From Luteococcus peritonei (GTDB lineage: Bacteria; Actinomycetota; Actinomycetes; Propionibacteriales; Propionibacteriaceae): a stretch of DNA of 64,000 bases. Below, piece after piece: positions 44,358-53,310 of this stretch. Made by a program: the position numbers and the translations under genes. Each line of letters begins with the position of its first letter. Position 1 is the stretch's first letter. The stretch is taken from positions 1-64,000 of the forward strand of contig NZ_BAAAIX010000013.1 in the NCBI RefSeq assembly GCF_039526385.1. Direction: 5' to 3'. The notes beneath the pieces are model-generated. The model saw nothing but the letters and a program-made list of their open reading frames with translations. It ran no database searches and was not told where the DNA came from.

Positions 44358-45584
44358 ATGGGGCAAGTCGTGATGAGTGAGGAGGCCCGGGGCCGTGACC
44401 TCGGTGCATTGAAAGGGCACAATCAACGCGTCGTGGCGGACGCCATCAGACGCAGCCCCGGTGGCATCAGCCGCACTCAGATTGCGGAATTGACCGGACT
44501 CACGCCCCAAAGCGTCGGAAACATCGTGCGTCCGCTGATGCAGCAGGGCCTGGTGATCGAAGCGGGTCGGTCAAGTTCTGGTGGTAAGCCGCGGGTGTTG
44601 CTGACTCTGAACCCGGCGGGCAGCTACACGGTAGGTGTCCACCTGGATCCGCAACAGCTTGAGATCGTGCTGTTTGACTTGTCGGGCGAGGCCGTGGATC
44701 GGACCGTGCGGCCGACTCCTCGCAGTGAGCAGCCCCAGAAGGTCATCGACGCAATCGCCCGACGGATCCAACGTCAGCTCGACCAGGCTGGCATCGGACG
44801 CGACCTCGTCTGCGGCGTCGGTCTGGCTGTTCCCGGTCCGATAGACCTCGCACGCGGCATCATGATCGACCCGCCGCTCATGCCGAGCTGGCGCAATGTC
44901 TCGATTCGCCAGATGCTCGAAGAGCGACTCAACATTCCAGTGGTGATGGAGAAGGATGTGCTGGCCGCAGCCTTGGGTGAGCTGTGGCTGACCAGAGCCC
45001 CCGAACCGCCCAGCTTCGTGTTCGTCTACCTCGGGACGGGTACAGGGCTGGCATTTGCCCAAGCGGGACGGGTTATGCGAGGTCGGACAGGTAATTCCGG
45101 CGAGATCGGCCACATCATGTCGAGTAGGCCGGCCGAGATCTGCCCGCACTGCGGGGGCACGCACGTGGGCCTGTCGCTGTCGCCCTATGAGTGGGTTCGC
45201 GAGGGGCAGCTGGCAGGAATCTTGCCCGATCTGGGTTATTCTGCGGGCCGCCGTCGCATCGAAGAGCATGCCGCAATGCTGGTTGCCCGCGCGGCGGCGG
45301 GGGAGCCCGAGGCCCGTTCGGTGATGGAACCGATCGCCTTCTCGCTAGCACAGTTGGCGTCGGTGGCCAGTGACCTGCTCGACCTCGATGAGGTGGTACT
45401 GGGTGGTCCCTATTGGGTTGAGCTTGCCGAGTGGATGACCCCGCTGGTGCAGCGATCCGTGAACGAGTTGACCGTCCTCCACTCGGTCAGGCCGGTGCGA
45501 GTCCGCAGCTCGATCCGCGCGGAGGATGTCGGCGCGGTGGGGGCGGCGTCCCTGGCGATGGAGAGTTTCTTCCTTACTGCGTGA
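44358..45584 (+). CDS. ROK-family transcriptional repressor
   Basis: A 408-aa regulator: an N-terminal winged helix (GISRTQIAELTGLTPQSVGNIVRPLMQQGLVIEAG) and a ROK sugar-kinase-like domain with GVGLAVPGPID and VYLGTGTGLAFA. The kinase catalytic loop (ENDxN in active ROK kinases) reads VMEKDVLAAAL, and the zinc motif is CPHCGGTHVGLS in place of CxCGxxGCxE. It is therefore probably a pure regulator with an altered ligand site. First gene of the island; the operator-like dyad at 45648 lies just downstream, before the sugar importer. ATG 44373 is an alternative start. Confidence 0.88.
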   Translation: MGQVVMSEEARGRDLGALKGHNQRVVADAIRRSPGGISRTQIAELTGLTPQSVGNIVRPLMQQGLVIEAGRSSSGGKPRVLLTLNPAGSYTVGVHLDPQQLEIVLFDLSGEAVDRTVRPTPRSEQPQKVIDAIARRIQRQLDQAGIGRDLVCGVGLAVPGPIDLARGIMIDPPLMPSWRNVSIRQMLEERLNIPVVMEKDVLAAALGELWLTRAPEPPSFVFVYLGTGTGLAFAQAGRVMRGRTGNSGEIGHIMSSRPAEICPHCGGTHVGLSLSPYEWVREGQLAGILPDLGYSAGRRRIEEHAAMLVARAAAGEPEARSVMEPIAFSLAQLASVASDLLDLDEVVLGGPYWVELAEWMTPLVQRSVNELTVLHSVRPVRVRSSIRAEDVGAVGAASLAMESFFLTA

Positions 45585-45636
45585 GGACCGGCGCAGTCGC
45601 GGACATGTCCTGCTGGGGGTGCTCACGATCCCACCC

Positions 45637-45667
45637 TTGACGACTCTTTAGAAAAAGCTTTTACTAA
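45637..45667 (+). promoter_or_regulatory. Promoter with overlapping ROK-type operator before the sugar ABC operon
   Basis: -35 TTGACG (45637-45642), 17-bp spacer, -10 TTTACT (45660-45665). The dyad TTAGaAAAAG/CTTTTaCTAA (45648-45667; one mismatched pair) covers the spacer and the -10, the classic layout for repression. TTAG...CTAA ends resemble known ROK (XylR-type) operators. AAAGGAG and ATG 45698 follow. Confidence 0.65.
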
Positions 45668-45697
45668 GGCGCACGGACCGTTCGCAAAGGAGCCATC

Positions 45698-47085
45698 ATG
45701 GACCGTCGCCATTTCCTGACCCTCTCGGCTGCCCTGGGTGCAGCCGGCACCTTGTCTGCCTGTGGAAGCAGCGATTCCGACACTGGCGCGGGAGCGCAGG
45801 CCACAGCGGCCGCCACCCCGGGCGTCATCAAGGTCGCCTACCAGAAGTACGGCAACTTCACGCAGATCGATTCGCTCTTCAAGGACGTGAAGAAGATCTT
45901 CGAGGCTGAAAACCAGGGCAGCAAGCTCGAGCTGATTCCCATCGAGGCTGCCCAGAACGACTACATCACCAAGCTCGCGCTCATGAACCGCAGCGCGGAC
46001 ACCGCCCCCGACCTGATGTACGAGGACTCTTTCATGGTCCGCTCCGACGTCGATGCTGGCTACCTCCTCAAGCTCGACGACTACCTCGCCGGCTGGCCAG
46101 ACTGGGGTCAGTTCGTCGACGCTGCCAAGGAGGCTGGCAAGGCGGACGACGGTGGCATCTACGGCGTCTCGCTCGGAACAGACACCCGCGGCATCTGGTA
46201 CAACAAGCAGGTCCTCGCAAAAGCAGGCATCGCAGCCGAGGGCTGGCAGCCGAAGGACTGGGATGAGCTCCTCACGGCAGCCGAGGCCATCAAGGCCAAG
46301 GTTCCCGGTGTCATGCCGCTCAACGTCTACTCGGGTAAGCCGAATGGCGAGGGCTCGGTGATGCAGGGCTTCGAGATGCTGTTGTACGGCATTGAGGGCG
46401 GCACGCTCTACAAGGAGGACGAGAGCAAGTGGGTCGTCGGCTCCCAAGCCTTCAAGGACTCGCTGGCATTCATCGAGCGGATCTACACGTCCGGGCTGCC
46501 CCCAAGCCACAGCAGGCCCTCGACTCAAATATCGGCAGTGTCGTCAGCGGCCAGTGGATTCCGAAGGGCAAGCTCGCCATCAATGTCGACGGCTCGTGGA
46601 TGCCAGGCAACTGGATGCCCAAGGGCAATGTGCCGTGGCCCGAATGGGAGAAGGTCATGGGCTGGGCAGCGATGCCGACCCAGAAGGGTCAGGGGTCGGG
46701 CAAGGTCTCGATGTCGGGCGGCTGGCTGCTGTCGATCGGTGCGAACTGCAAGAACCCCGGTCTCGCCTTCAAGGTGATGGGCATCGCGCTCGACAAGAAG
46801 CACGCGCTCATGAACTACATCAACAACTCCCAGATTTCGGTGCGCAAGGACTGCTCCGAGGACGCGGAGTACTTGGGAGCCAACCCGTCCGTGAAGTTCT
46901 TCACCGACTTGGTGGCCGACACCAAGTTCCGTCCTGCCACCGCCGACTACCCCGAGATCTCCACGGCCATCGCCTCGGCCATGGAGGCCGTCATGACAGG
47001 CCAGCAGTCAGTGGATGAAGCTGCGGCAGCCTATGACAAGGCGGTCGTCGAGCAGGTCACCGAAGAGAACACCGTCAAGGGCTGA
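45698..47085 (+). pseudogene. Sugar ABC solute-binding lipoprotein, frameshifted
   Basis: The first frame encodes a Tat-like lipoprotein signal (DRRHFLTL, lipobox LSAC, Cys22) and a type 1 carbohydrate-binding protein down to ...FIERIYTSGL (46498). It then goes out of register at CTGCCCCC (46496-46503). The next frame resumes as APKPQQALDSNIGSVVSGQWIP and ends at 47085. Adding one G (CTG GCC CCC AAG) restores a 462-aa protein of normal length with no other defect. The surrounding operon is intact, so either the importer was lost very recently or the base is a consensus error. AAAGGAG precedes ATG 45698. Confidence 0.85.
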
Positions 47086-47089
47086 TCTC

Positions 47090-47971
47090 GTGCAGCGCCA
47101 CGGATCAGGTGTGGTGCGGGCAGTGCCTCTGCTGCCCGCACTCGCCCTTCTCGCCATCTTCCTTGCCGGCCCGATCATCTGGGCCCTCTACAGCTCATTC
47201 ACCAATGTCGCGCTGACCGGGCGGTTCGCGTTGGATCCACGATTCGTGGGCCTGGCCAACTACAAGCGCCTGCTGAGTGACCCTGTCTTTCCCAAGTCTG
47301 TGTGGCTGACCGTCCTCTTCGTGGGACTGTCTGCGGTGGTCGGGCAGAACCTGCTCGGCATCGCGCTTGCCGCCATGATGCGCAACGTCGACAAGGTCAC
47401 ACGTGCCATCGTGGGAACCATCGTCGTGGCCGCGTGGATCCTTCCGGAGATCGTCGCCGCATTCTGCCTCTACGCCTTCTTCAGTGATGGCGGGACGCTG
47501 CAGTCGGTGTTCGGGCGCATCGGCATCCACCTGCCGAACATGCTCTATGACCACCCGATGACCTCGGTGATCCTCGCGAATGTCTGGCGGGGCACAGCCT
47601 TCTCGATGATGGTCTACGCGGCTGCGCTGGCCGATGTGCCGCCCGAACTGACCGAGGCTGCGGAGGTGGACGGGGCGAGTTGGTGGCAGCGCACCTGGAA
47701 TGTCGTGCTGCCCACCATCAACCGGTCGATCGCGACCAATCTGATGCTCACGACCCTGCAGACCCTGTCGGTCTTCACCCTGATCTGGGTGATGACGGCC
47801 GGTGGCCCGGGCACCAACTCGTCCACCCTGCCGATCCTCGCCTACCAAGTGGCCTTCAAGAGCGCCAAGGTCGGTTATGGGACGGCTATCGCGACGGTGA
47901 TGTTGCTCATCGGGGCCATCTTCTCCATCGTCTATATCCGCATGCTGCGTACCGGGGAGGCCAAGCAATGA
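47090..47971 (+). CDS. Sugar ABC transporter permease (MalF-like)
   Basis: A 293-aa, six-helix permease of the CUT1 class. The EAA loop reads LTEAAEVDGASWWQRTWNVVLPTI. GTG 47090 starts 4 nt after the binding-protein stop with AAGGG upstream; an earlier in-frame ATG would overlap that gene. It pairs with the permease at 47968. No ATPase gene is present in this operon, so a shared MsiK-type ATPase encoded elsewhere is expected, as is common in actinobacteria. Confidence 0.92.
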   Translation: MQRHGSGVVRAVPLLPALALLAIFLAGPIIWALYSSFTNVALTGRFALDPRFVGLANYKRLLSDPVFPKSVWLTVLFVGLSAVVGQNLLGIALAAMMRNVDKVTRAIVGTIVVAAWILPEIVAAFCLYAFFSDGGTLQSVFGRIGIHLPNMLYDHPMTSVILANVWRGTAFSMMVYAAALADVPPELTEAAEVDGASWWQRTWNVVLPTINRSIATNLMLTTLQTLSVFTLIWVMTAGGPGTNSSTLPILAYQVAFKSAKVGYGTAIATVMLLIGAIFSIVYIRMLRTGEAKQ

Positions 47972-48816
47972 GCCGCACACTGTCACTTGCCAGCCCCAGC
48001 AAGACGCCGAGCCGAATCCTGAGCACCATCGCCTTGGTGGTTCTCGGACTGGCCTTCCTGCTGCCCTTCCTGTGGCTGGTTCTGGCTGCCTTCGACCCCG
48101 CCGCGACGCTGACCGCCCGCGTGCCCGACAGCCCGTCGATGGAGAACATGACGAAGGTCGCCAACGCGGACACCACTGGTATGCCGCTCCTGAACTCGGC
48201 GATCTTGAGCTTCGGCACTGCGCTGCTCACGGTCATTGCCGCGGTGCTGGCGGCGTACCCCCTGTCGCGCTATTCGACCCGCTTCAACCGGGGCTTTTTG
48301 AACGCGGTGCTCTTCGGCACCTGCCTGCCGATCACCGCGATGATGGTGCCTGTCTACGGCCTGTTCGTCCGGCTGAAGCTGCTCGACTCCATGTGGGGAA
48401 CGATCGCATTCCTCGCTGCGACCTCACTGCCGATGGCCATCTACATGACGAAGAACTTCATGGATTCCGTGCCGATCTCCCTCGAGGAAGCGGCCTGGGT
48501 CGATGGGGCGACAGCCATGAAGACCCTGCGCACGGTGGTCATCCCGCTGATGCGCCCCGGCATCGCCGTCGTGTTCATCTTCGTGTTCGTGGGCGCCTGG
48601 GGGAACTTCTTCGTCCCGTTCATCCTTCTGCTCTCCCCGGAGAAGCAGCCGGCCGCGGTCAGCATCTTCGGCTTCTTCGGCCAGTACGGTGCGGTCGCAT
48701 ATGGCCAGCTGGCTGCGTTCTCCCTGCTGTACGCGATTCCCGTCCTCGTCCTCTACGTGTTCGTCCAGCGTGTGCTCGGCGGAGGGTTCAACCTCGCCGG
48801 CGCCGTCAAGGGCTGA
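47968..48816 (+). CDS. Sugar ABC transporter permease (MalG-like)
   Basis: A 282-aa, six-helix CUT1 permease with EAA loop LEEAAWVDGATAMKTLRTVVIPLM. It overlaps the MalF-like gene by ATGA. Together with the (frameshifted) binding protein it should import a mono- or oligosaccharide, presumably mannosidic given the alpha-mannosidase gene 24 bp downstream. Confidence 0.92.
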   Translation: MSRTLSLASPSKTPSRILSTIALVVLGLAFLLPFLWLVLAAFDPAATLTARVPDSPSMENMTKVANADTTGMPLLNSAILSFGTALLTVIAAVLAAYPLSRYSTRFNRGFLNAVLFGTCLPITAMMVPVYGLFVRLKLLDSMWGTIAFLAATSLPMAIYMTKNFMDSVPISLEEAAWVDGATAMKTLRTVVIPLMRPGIAVVFIFVFVGAWGNFFVPFILLLSPEKQPAAVSIFGFFGQYGAVAYGQLAAFSLLYAIPVLVLYVFVQRVLGGGFNLAGAVKG

Positions 48817-48840
48817 ACAACCAATCTGCTGGAGACTCTC

Positions 48841-51816
48841 ATGCACACCATGGCTGCTCGCACAGAGCACCGGATCCGCCGTTTCATCGACGAACGACTC
48901 TTCCCTCAGATCTACCGAGACCGCGTCCCGCTGGAGGTAGCGGTCTGGGCTGCGCCCGACGAGCCCGTCCCCTTCGCCGAGGCCAGCGATCAGAACTATG
49001 AAGCCTTCGAGGTCGGCTCTCGCTGGGGCAAGCCGTGGGGGACGACGTGGTTCCGCGTCCGGGGTGAGGTGCCCGCCGATTGGCACACCACCGACAACTG
49101 CCGCGTCGAGCTCGACATCGACCTGGGATTCACCAAGACCATGCCCGGCTTTCAGGCCGAGGCGACCGCGTGGACCCCCGAGGGCCGCATCATCAAGGGC
49201 ATCGAGCCGTTCAACTCGTGGGTGCCGGTCGAAGGCGAGCAGGTGCACGTCTTGGTCGAGGCCGCCTCGAACCCCAATGTCAGTGAGCAGGGCTGGATCG
49301 TACCCACGCCCATGGGCGACAAGGCGACGGCCGGCGACGGTCCGCTGTACACCCTCATGTGCGCTGACGTCGCGCTGCTCGACGAGCAGGTCTACGAACT
49401 TGCCCAGGATGTCGTCGTCCTCACCGAGCTGATGATGGAGCTGCCCGAGAGCTCGACCCGGCGCCTGCAGATTCTCGCCGCGCTCGAACGGATGCTGAAC
49501 ACGGTCAATCCCTTCGACCTCGCATCTACCGCTCAGCAGGGGCGAGAAGTGCTCGCGCCCGTCCTCGAAAAGCCTGCCCACATGACGGCCCACGAGGTCT
49601 ACGCCACTGGGCACGCGCACATCGACTCCGCCTGGTTGTGGCCTACGCGCGAGACCCGCCGCAAGTGCGCTCGGACCTTCTCCAACGTGCTCGCACTGAT
49701 GGACCGTGACCCAGATGCGGTCTTCGCCTGCTCGTCTGCCCAGCAGTACCAGTGGATGAAGGAGGACTACCCGGAGCTGTTCGAACGCATCCGCGACCGG
49801 GTGGCCGAGGGGCGCTTCGTTCCGGTCGGCGGCATGTGGGTCGAGTCGGACACCAACATGCCCGGCGGCGAGGCGATGGTGCGCCAGTTCGTCGAGGGCA
49901 CGAACTTCTTCATCGACGAGTTCGGGTTCGAGCCGAACAACGTGTGGCTGCCCGACAGCTTCGGCTACTCGGCGGCCCTGCCGCAGCTGGCCCGTCTGGC
50001 CGGCAAGAAGCACTTCCTCACCCAGAAGATCAGCTGGAACGACACGAACAAGTTCCCGCACCACACCTTCGAGTGGGAGGGCATCGACGGCACGCGCGTG
50101 TTCACCCACTTCCCGCCCGTCGACACCTACAATGCCGAGATCCGCGGCGCCGAATTGGCAAAGTCGGAGCGGCAGTACCTGGACAAGGCGCACTCCACGA
50201 AGGCGCTGATGCCTTTCGGGTACGGCGACGGAGGCGGTGGCCCCACCCGCGAGATGATGGCTCGCGCCCGGCGGACGTCCAACCTCGAGGGCTCGCCCAA
50301 GGTGAAGGTCGTTTCCCCGGAGGTGTTCTTCGCCGACTCGCAGGCCGAGTACACGAACCCGCCGGTGTGGCGCGGCGAGCTCTACCTGGAATACCACCGT
50401 GGTACCTACACCTCGCAGCACGAGACCAAGCGCGGCAACCGTGAGTGTGAGCACCTGCTGCGCGAGGCCGAGCTGTGGTGGTCGACGGCGGTTGTCCGCA
50501 CTGGTGCCGAGTATCCGCGTGACGAACTGCAGCAGATCTGGCGACTCGTGCTGCTGCAGCAGTTCCACGACATCCTGCCCGGATCGTCCATCGCCTGGGT
50601 TCACCGGGAGGCAGAGTCAAACTACGAGTCCCTGCGCGATCGCCTGCGTAACCTGATCGAGCGGGCGATCGGTGTGCTGGTCGGGGATTCCCAAGAGTCC
50701 GAGGGGTCGAGGGGGCTGCTCGCGTTCAATGCCAGTCCCTTCGAGCAGTGCGGCATCGCGCCACTGTCGGCCGGGGTTCCTGACGAGCGTGCGTCCGCCG
50801 GCTTCGATGCCAGCGGACGACTCGAGACCGCCGGACTGTCGGTGCAGGTCGACCTCGGGAGTGGACGCATCACGTCCTTGGTCGACCGGCGCGCCGGACG
50901 CGAACTCGCGACCCCCGCAGAACCGATGGGGCAGGTCGTGGCGCACCAGGACATCCCGAACGAGTGGGACGCGTGGGACATCAACCACTTCTACAAGGAC
51001 GTCCGGACGCCGCTGGAGGCCGAGTCGGTCGAGGTGCGGGACGGTGAGGTGGTCGTGACCTACCGGCTACCGCATTCGACAATCAGACAAGTGCTGCGAG
51101 CTGACGAACTCGGCCTGCGGGTCGTGTTCGACATCGACTGGCACGAGCGCCAGACCCTGATCAAGTGGTACTTGCCGGTGGCGGTGAAGGCCGACACCTG
51201 CGCGTCGGAGATCCAGTTCGGGCACCTGCGCCGACCCACGCATGTCAACACCAGCTGGGATGCGGCGCGCTTCGAGACGATCGCCCACCGCTGGCTGCAG
51301 GTCGGTGACACCCGCAGCGGGCTGTGGCTGGCCAACTCGTCCACCTACGGCTACGACGTATCGGCCCAAGGGACGAGTGCCGACGAGCCGGTTACCCGCG
51401 TCGGGGCCTCGCTCGTGCGTGCGCCGCTGTTCCCCGACCCGGAGGCTGACCAGGGCCAGCACCACCTGGAGTTCGTCATCGGTGCTGGCACGATCGAGGA
51501 CGCGATCCCTGGCGGTTACGCGGTGAACCTGCCGCTGCGGATAGCATCGGGGTCCGGGACGGTCGATGCGCTGGTCGGCGTCGACAACCCGGCCGTCGTC
51601 ATCGAGGCTGTGAAACTCGCCGAGGACGGGTCGGGTGACGTCGTCGTCCGGCTGTACGAGAGCCTCGGGGCTCCGGCGGCGGCCGCGGTGAGCGCTGAGT
51701 TCGAGACATCGGGCGCGACGCGGGTTGACCTGTTGGAGCGGAAGCTCGGCGGCGTCGACCTGGGGCGGGTCGAGCTGCACCCCTTCGAGGTGGTGAGCAT
51801 CCGCCTCAAGCGGTGA
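48841..51816 (+). CDS. Alpha-mannosidase, glycoside hydrolase family 38
   Basis: A 991-aa retaining exo-alpha-mannosidase with no signal peptide, so intracellular. The zinc and substrate site includes GHAHIDSAWLWP (His258, His260, Asp262), and the nucleophile is Asp372 in NVWLPDSFGYS. The C-terminal half holds the family's beta-sandwich domains, ending VELHPFEVVSIRLKR. It removes terminal alpha-mannose from an imported oligosaccharide. Coding style matches the rest of the island. It ends in a hairpin terminator. Confidence 0.95.
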   Translation: MHTMAARTEHRIRRFIDERLFPQIYRDRVPLEVAVWAAPDEPVPFAEASDQNYEAFEVGSRWGKPWGTTWFRVRGEVPADWHTTDNCRVELDIDLGFTKTMPGFQAEATAWTPEGRIIKGIEPFNSWVPVEGEQVHVLVEAASNPNVSEQGWIVPTPMGDKATAGDGPLYTLMCADVALLDEQVYELAQDVVVLTELMMELPESSTRRLQILAALERMLNTVNPFDLASTAQQGREVLAPVLEKPAHMTAHEVYATGHAHIDSAWLWPTRETRRKCARTFSNVLALMDRDPDAVFACSSAQQYQWMKEDYPELFERIRDRVAEGRFVPVGGMWVESDTNMPGGEAMVRQFVEGTNFFIDEFGFEPNNVWLPDSFGYSAALPQLARLAGKKHFLTQKISWNDTNKFPHHTFEWEGIDGTRVFTHFPPVDTYNAEIRGAELAKSERQYLDKAHSTKALMPFGYGDGGGGPTREMMARARRTSNLEGSPKVKVVSPEVFFADSQAEYTNPPVWRGELYLEYHRGTYTSQHETKRGNRECEHLLREAELWWSTAVVRTGAEYPRDELQQIWRLVLLQQFHDILPGSSIAWVHREAESNYESLRDRLRNLIERAIGVLVGDSQESEGSRGLLAFNASPFEQCGIAPLSAGVPDERASAGFDASGRLETAGLSVQVDLGSGRITSLVDRRAGRELATPAEPMGQVVAHQDIPNEWDAWDINHFYKDVRTPLEAESVEVRDGEVVVTYRLPHSTIRQVLRADELGLRVVFDIDWHERQTLIKWYLPVAVKADTCASEIQFGHLRRPTHVNTSWDAARFETIAHRWLQVGDTRSGLWLANSSTYGYDVSAQGTSADEPVTRVGASLVRAPLFPDPEADQGQHHLEFVIGAGTIEDAIPGGYAVNLPLRIASGSGTVDALVGVDNPAVVIEAVKLAEDGSGDVVVRLYESLGAPAAAAVSAEFETSGATRVDLLERKLGGVDLGRVELHPFEVVSIRLKR

Positions 51817-51826
51817 GCGTGGCGTG

Positions 51827-51860
51827 AGGGGCACCCCGTCCGAGAGGGCGGGGTGCCTCT
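51827..51860 (+). terminator. Terminator of the mannosidase operon
   Basis: A 12-bp stem (51827-51838 with 51849-51860, one G-U) begins 10 nt after the stop codon at 51816. It separates the ROK regulon from the following LacI regulon. Confidence 0.7.
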
Positions 51861-52011
51861 CTGCGTTCGCGCGTTCGTCTGTGCGTGTGGACGGCCCGGA
51901 CAGCACACTCGGCTGGCCACGTGGCACCGGGCTCGACCGACATTTCGACTTCATCACGGTTACACCGAACCCATGGCATTCGTTCACTCGGGGACGCTTC
52001 ACTGAAGCCAT

Positions 52012-52029
52012 GGGGGGAGCGCTCCCCCC
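52012..52029 (+). promoter_or_regulatory. LacI/CebR-type operator palindrome
   Basis: A perfect 18-bp palindrome GGGGGGAGCGCTCCCCCC, 52 bp before ATG 52082. Its core GGGAGCGCTCCC equals the consensus of CebR-like LacI-family operators in actinobacteria (TGGGAGCGCTCCCA). The LacI gene at the far end of the same operon (56165) is the obvious ligand-responsive repressor. Confidence 0.75.
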
Positions 52030-52081
52030 CAGCAGATTTGCCCATTGGTCCGGGCCGCCGGACCTGAGCCCAAGGACTCCC

Positions 52082-53173
52082 ATGAACGCACGCCGTACCA
52101 CCACACTGCTCGCGGCCCTGACCGTGGCCGCCAGCTTCACTGCCTGCTCCTCCAATGAGGCGACACCGGCCAGCGAGGGCGGCTCGTCGTCCACGGCCGC
52201 GGCAGGGGGCGAGGGCACCCTCGTCGTCTACACCAACTCGAACGCCGAGGGTCGAGCCGAGTGGCTGACCGAAGAGGCGAAGAAGCAAGGCCTCACCATC
52301 CAGGTCGTCGGACAGGGTGGCGGTGACACCACGAACAAGCTCCTCGCCGAGAAGAACAACCCGGTTGCTGACGTCGTGTTCGGGTTGAACAACGTGTTCT
52401 ACGAGCAGCTCGAGGCCGCCGACATCCTCGAGGACTACACCCCCAGTTGGTCGGCAGAGGTCGATGCCACCAAGGGCGACGACGACGACAACAAGAGCTA
52501 CTGGCCCATTGTCGAGCAGGGCATCCTGCTCGTCTACAACACCGACAAGTACACCGAGGCCACCGCGCCCAAGGACTGGACCGACCTGTGGAGCAAGCCC
52601 CAGTTCAAGGGCCGATACCAGAGCGAGACGAGCCTGGGCGGCGCTACCACCCGTCTGGTGATGGCCGGCATCCTCGACCGCTACAAGGACGAGAGCGGTG
52701 AGATGGGTGTCTCGGACGAGGGCTGGAAGCAGGTGCAGGGCTACTTCGACAACGGCACCCCCGCTGAGAAGGACGTCGACCTGTACTCGCGTATGGCCAA
52801 GGGCACCGTCGACATGGGCCAGATGAACTCGTCCAATGTGCCGAAGTGGGAGAAGACCTACAACGTGACGTCAAAGCCGGTCATCCCCTCGGTCGGCGTG
52901 CCGTACGCCATCGAACAGGTCGCCCTCGTCAAGGGCACCAAGAAGGCCGACGACGCGAAGAAGTTCATCGACTGGTTCGGCAGCGCAGAGGTGCAGGGCG
53001 CGTGGAGCAAGAAGTTCCAGTCGATGCCCGTCAACAAGGGCGCCATCGCCCAGGCGGATCCCTCGGTCGTGAAGTTCCACGAGGGCCTGCCGCAGCAGAA
53101 GATCGACTACACCTTCGTGCAGGAGCACATCGACGAGTGGGTCGAGAAGATCGAGCTCGAGTACATGAAGTGA
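52082..53173 (+). CDS. Solute-binding lipoprotein, Fe/phosphonate/organophosphate type
   Basis: A 363-aa lipoprotein (lipobox FTAC, Cys22) with a Ser/Gly linker and a type II binding fold: GTLVVYTNSNAEGRAEWLTEEAKKQG, VADVVFGLNNVFYEQLEAADILEDY and GILLVYNTDKY. Members bind Fe(III), 2-aminoethylphosphonate, polyamines or sugar phosphates. The Tyr pair needed for bare ferric iron is not evident. A phosphodiesterase in the same operon argues for a phosphorylated organic solute. AAGGA lies upstream of ATG 52082. Confidence 0.87.
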   Translation: MNARRTTTLLAALTVAASFTACSSNEATPASEGGSSSTAAAGGEGTLVVYTNSNAEGRAEWLTEEAKKQGLTIQVVGQGGGDTTNKLLAEKNNPVADVVFGLNNVFYEQLEAADILEDYTPSWSAEVDATKGDDDDNKSYWPIVEQGILLVYNTDKYTEATAPKDWTDLWSKPQFKGRYQSETSLGGATTRLVMAGILDRYKDESGEMGVSDEGWKQVQGYFDNGTPAEKDVDLYSRMAKGTVDMGQMNSSNVPKWEKTYNVTSKPVIPSVGVPYAIEQVALVKGTKKADDAKKFIDWFGSAEVQGAWSKKFQSMPVNKGAIAQADPSVVKFHEGLPQQKIDYTFVQEHIDEWVEKIELEYMK

Positions 53174-53179
53174 ACCTTT

Positions 53180-53207
53180 GGCCCGGGAGCAGTGATGCTC
53201 CCGGGCC
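53180..53207 (+). terminator. Intercistronic hairpin after the binding-protein gene
   Basis: A perfect 12-bp stem (53180-53191 with 53196-53207), loop GTGA, followed by CTCCTT, 7 nt after the stop. It sits inside an operon, so it probably causes partial termination or protects the 5' mRNA, raising binding protein over ATPase and permease. Confidence 0.7.
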
Positions 53208-53310
53208 CTCCTTCGCGCACCGAGACGCGCGAGAAGACAGACAACAGGCGTCCAGGACGGCCGCCTGACCCCGCAGTCCGCACCGACAGCACGCACGACA
53301 AGGACCATGC

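Noticed and set aside
46496..46503. Programmed -1 frameshift in the sugar-binding protein gene
   Set aside because: There is no X-XXY-YYZ heptamer in the zero frame, no downstream stem-loop is obvious, and solute-binding proteins are not known to use frameshifting. A lost base is simpler.
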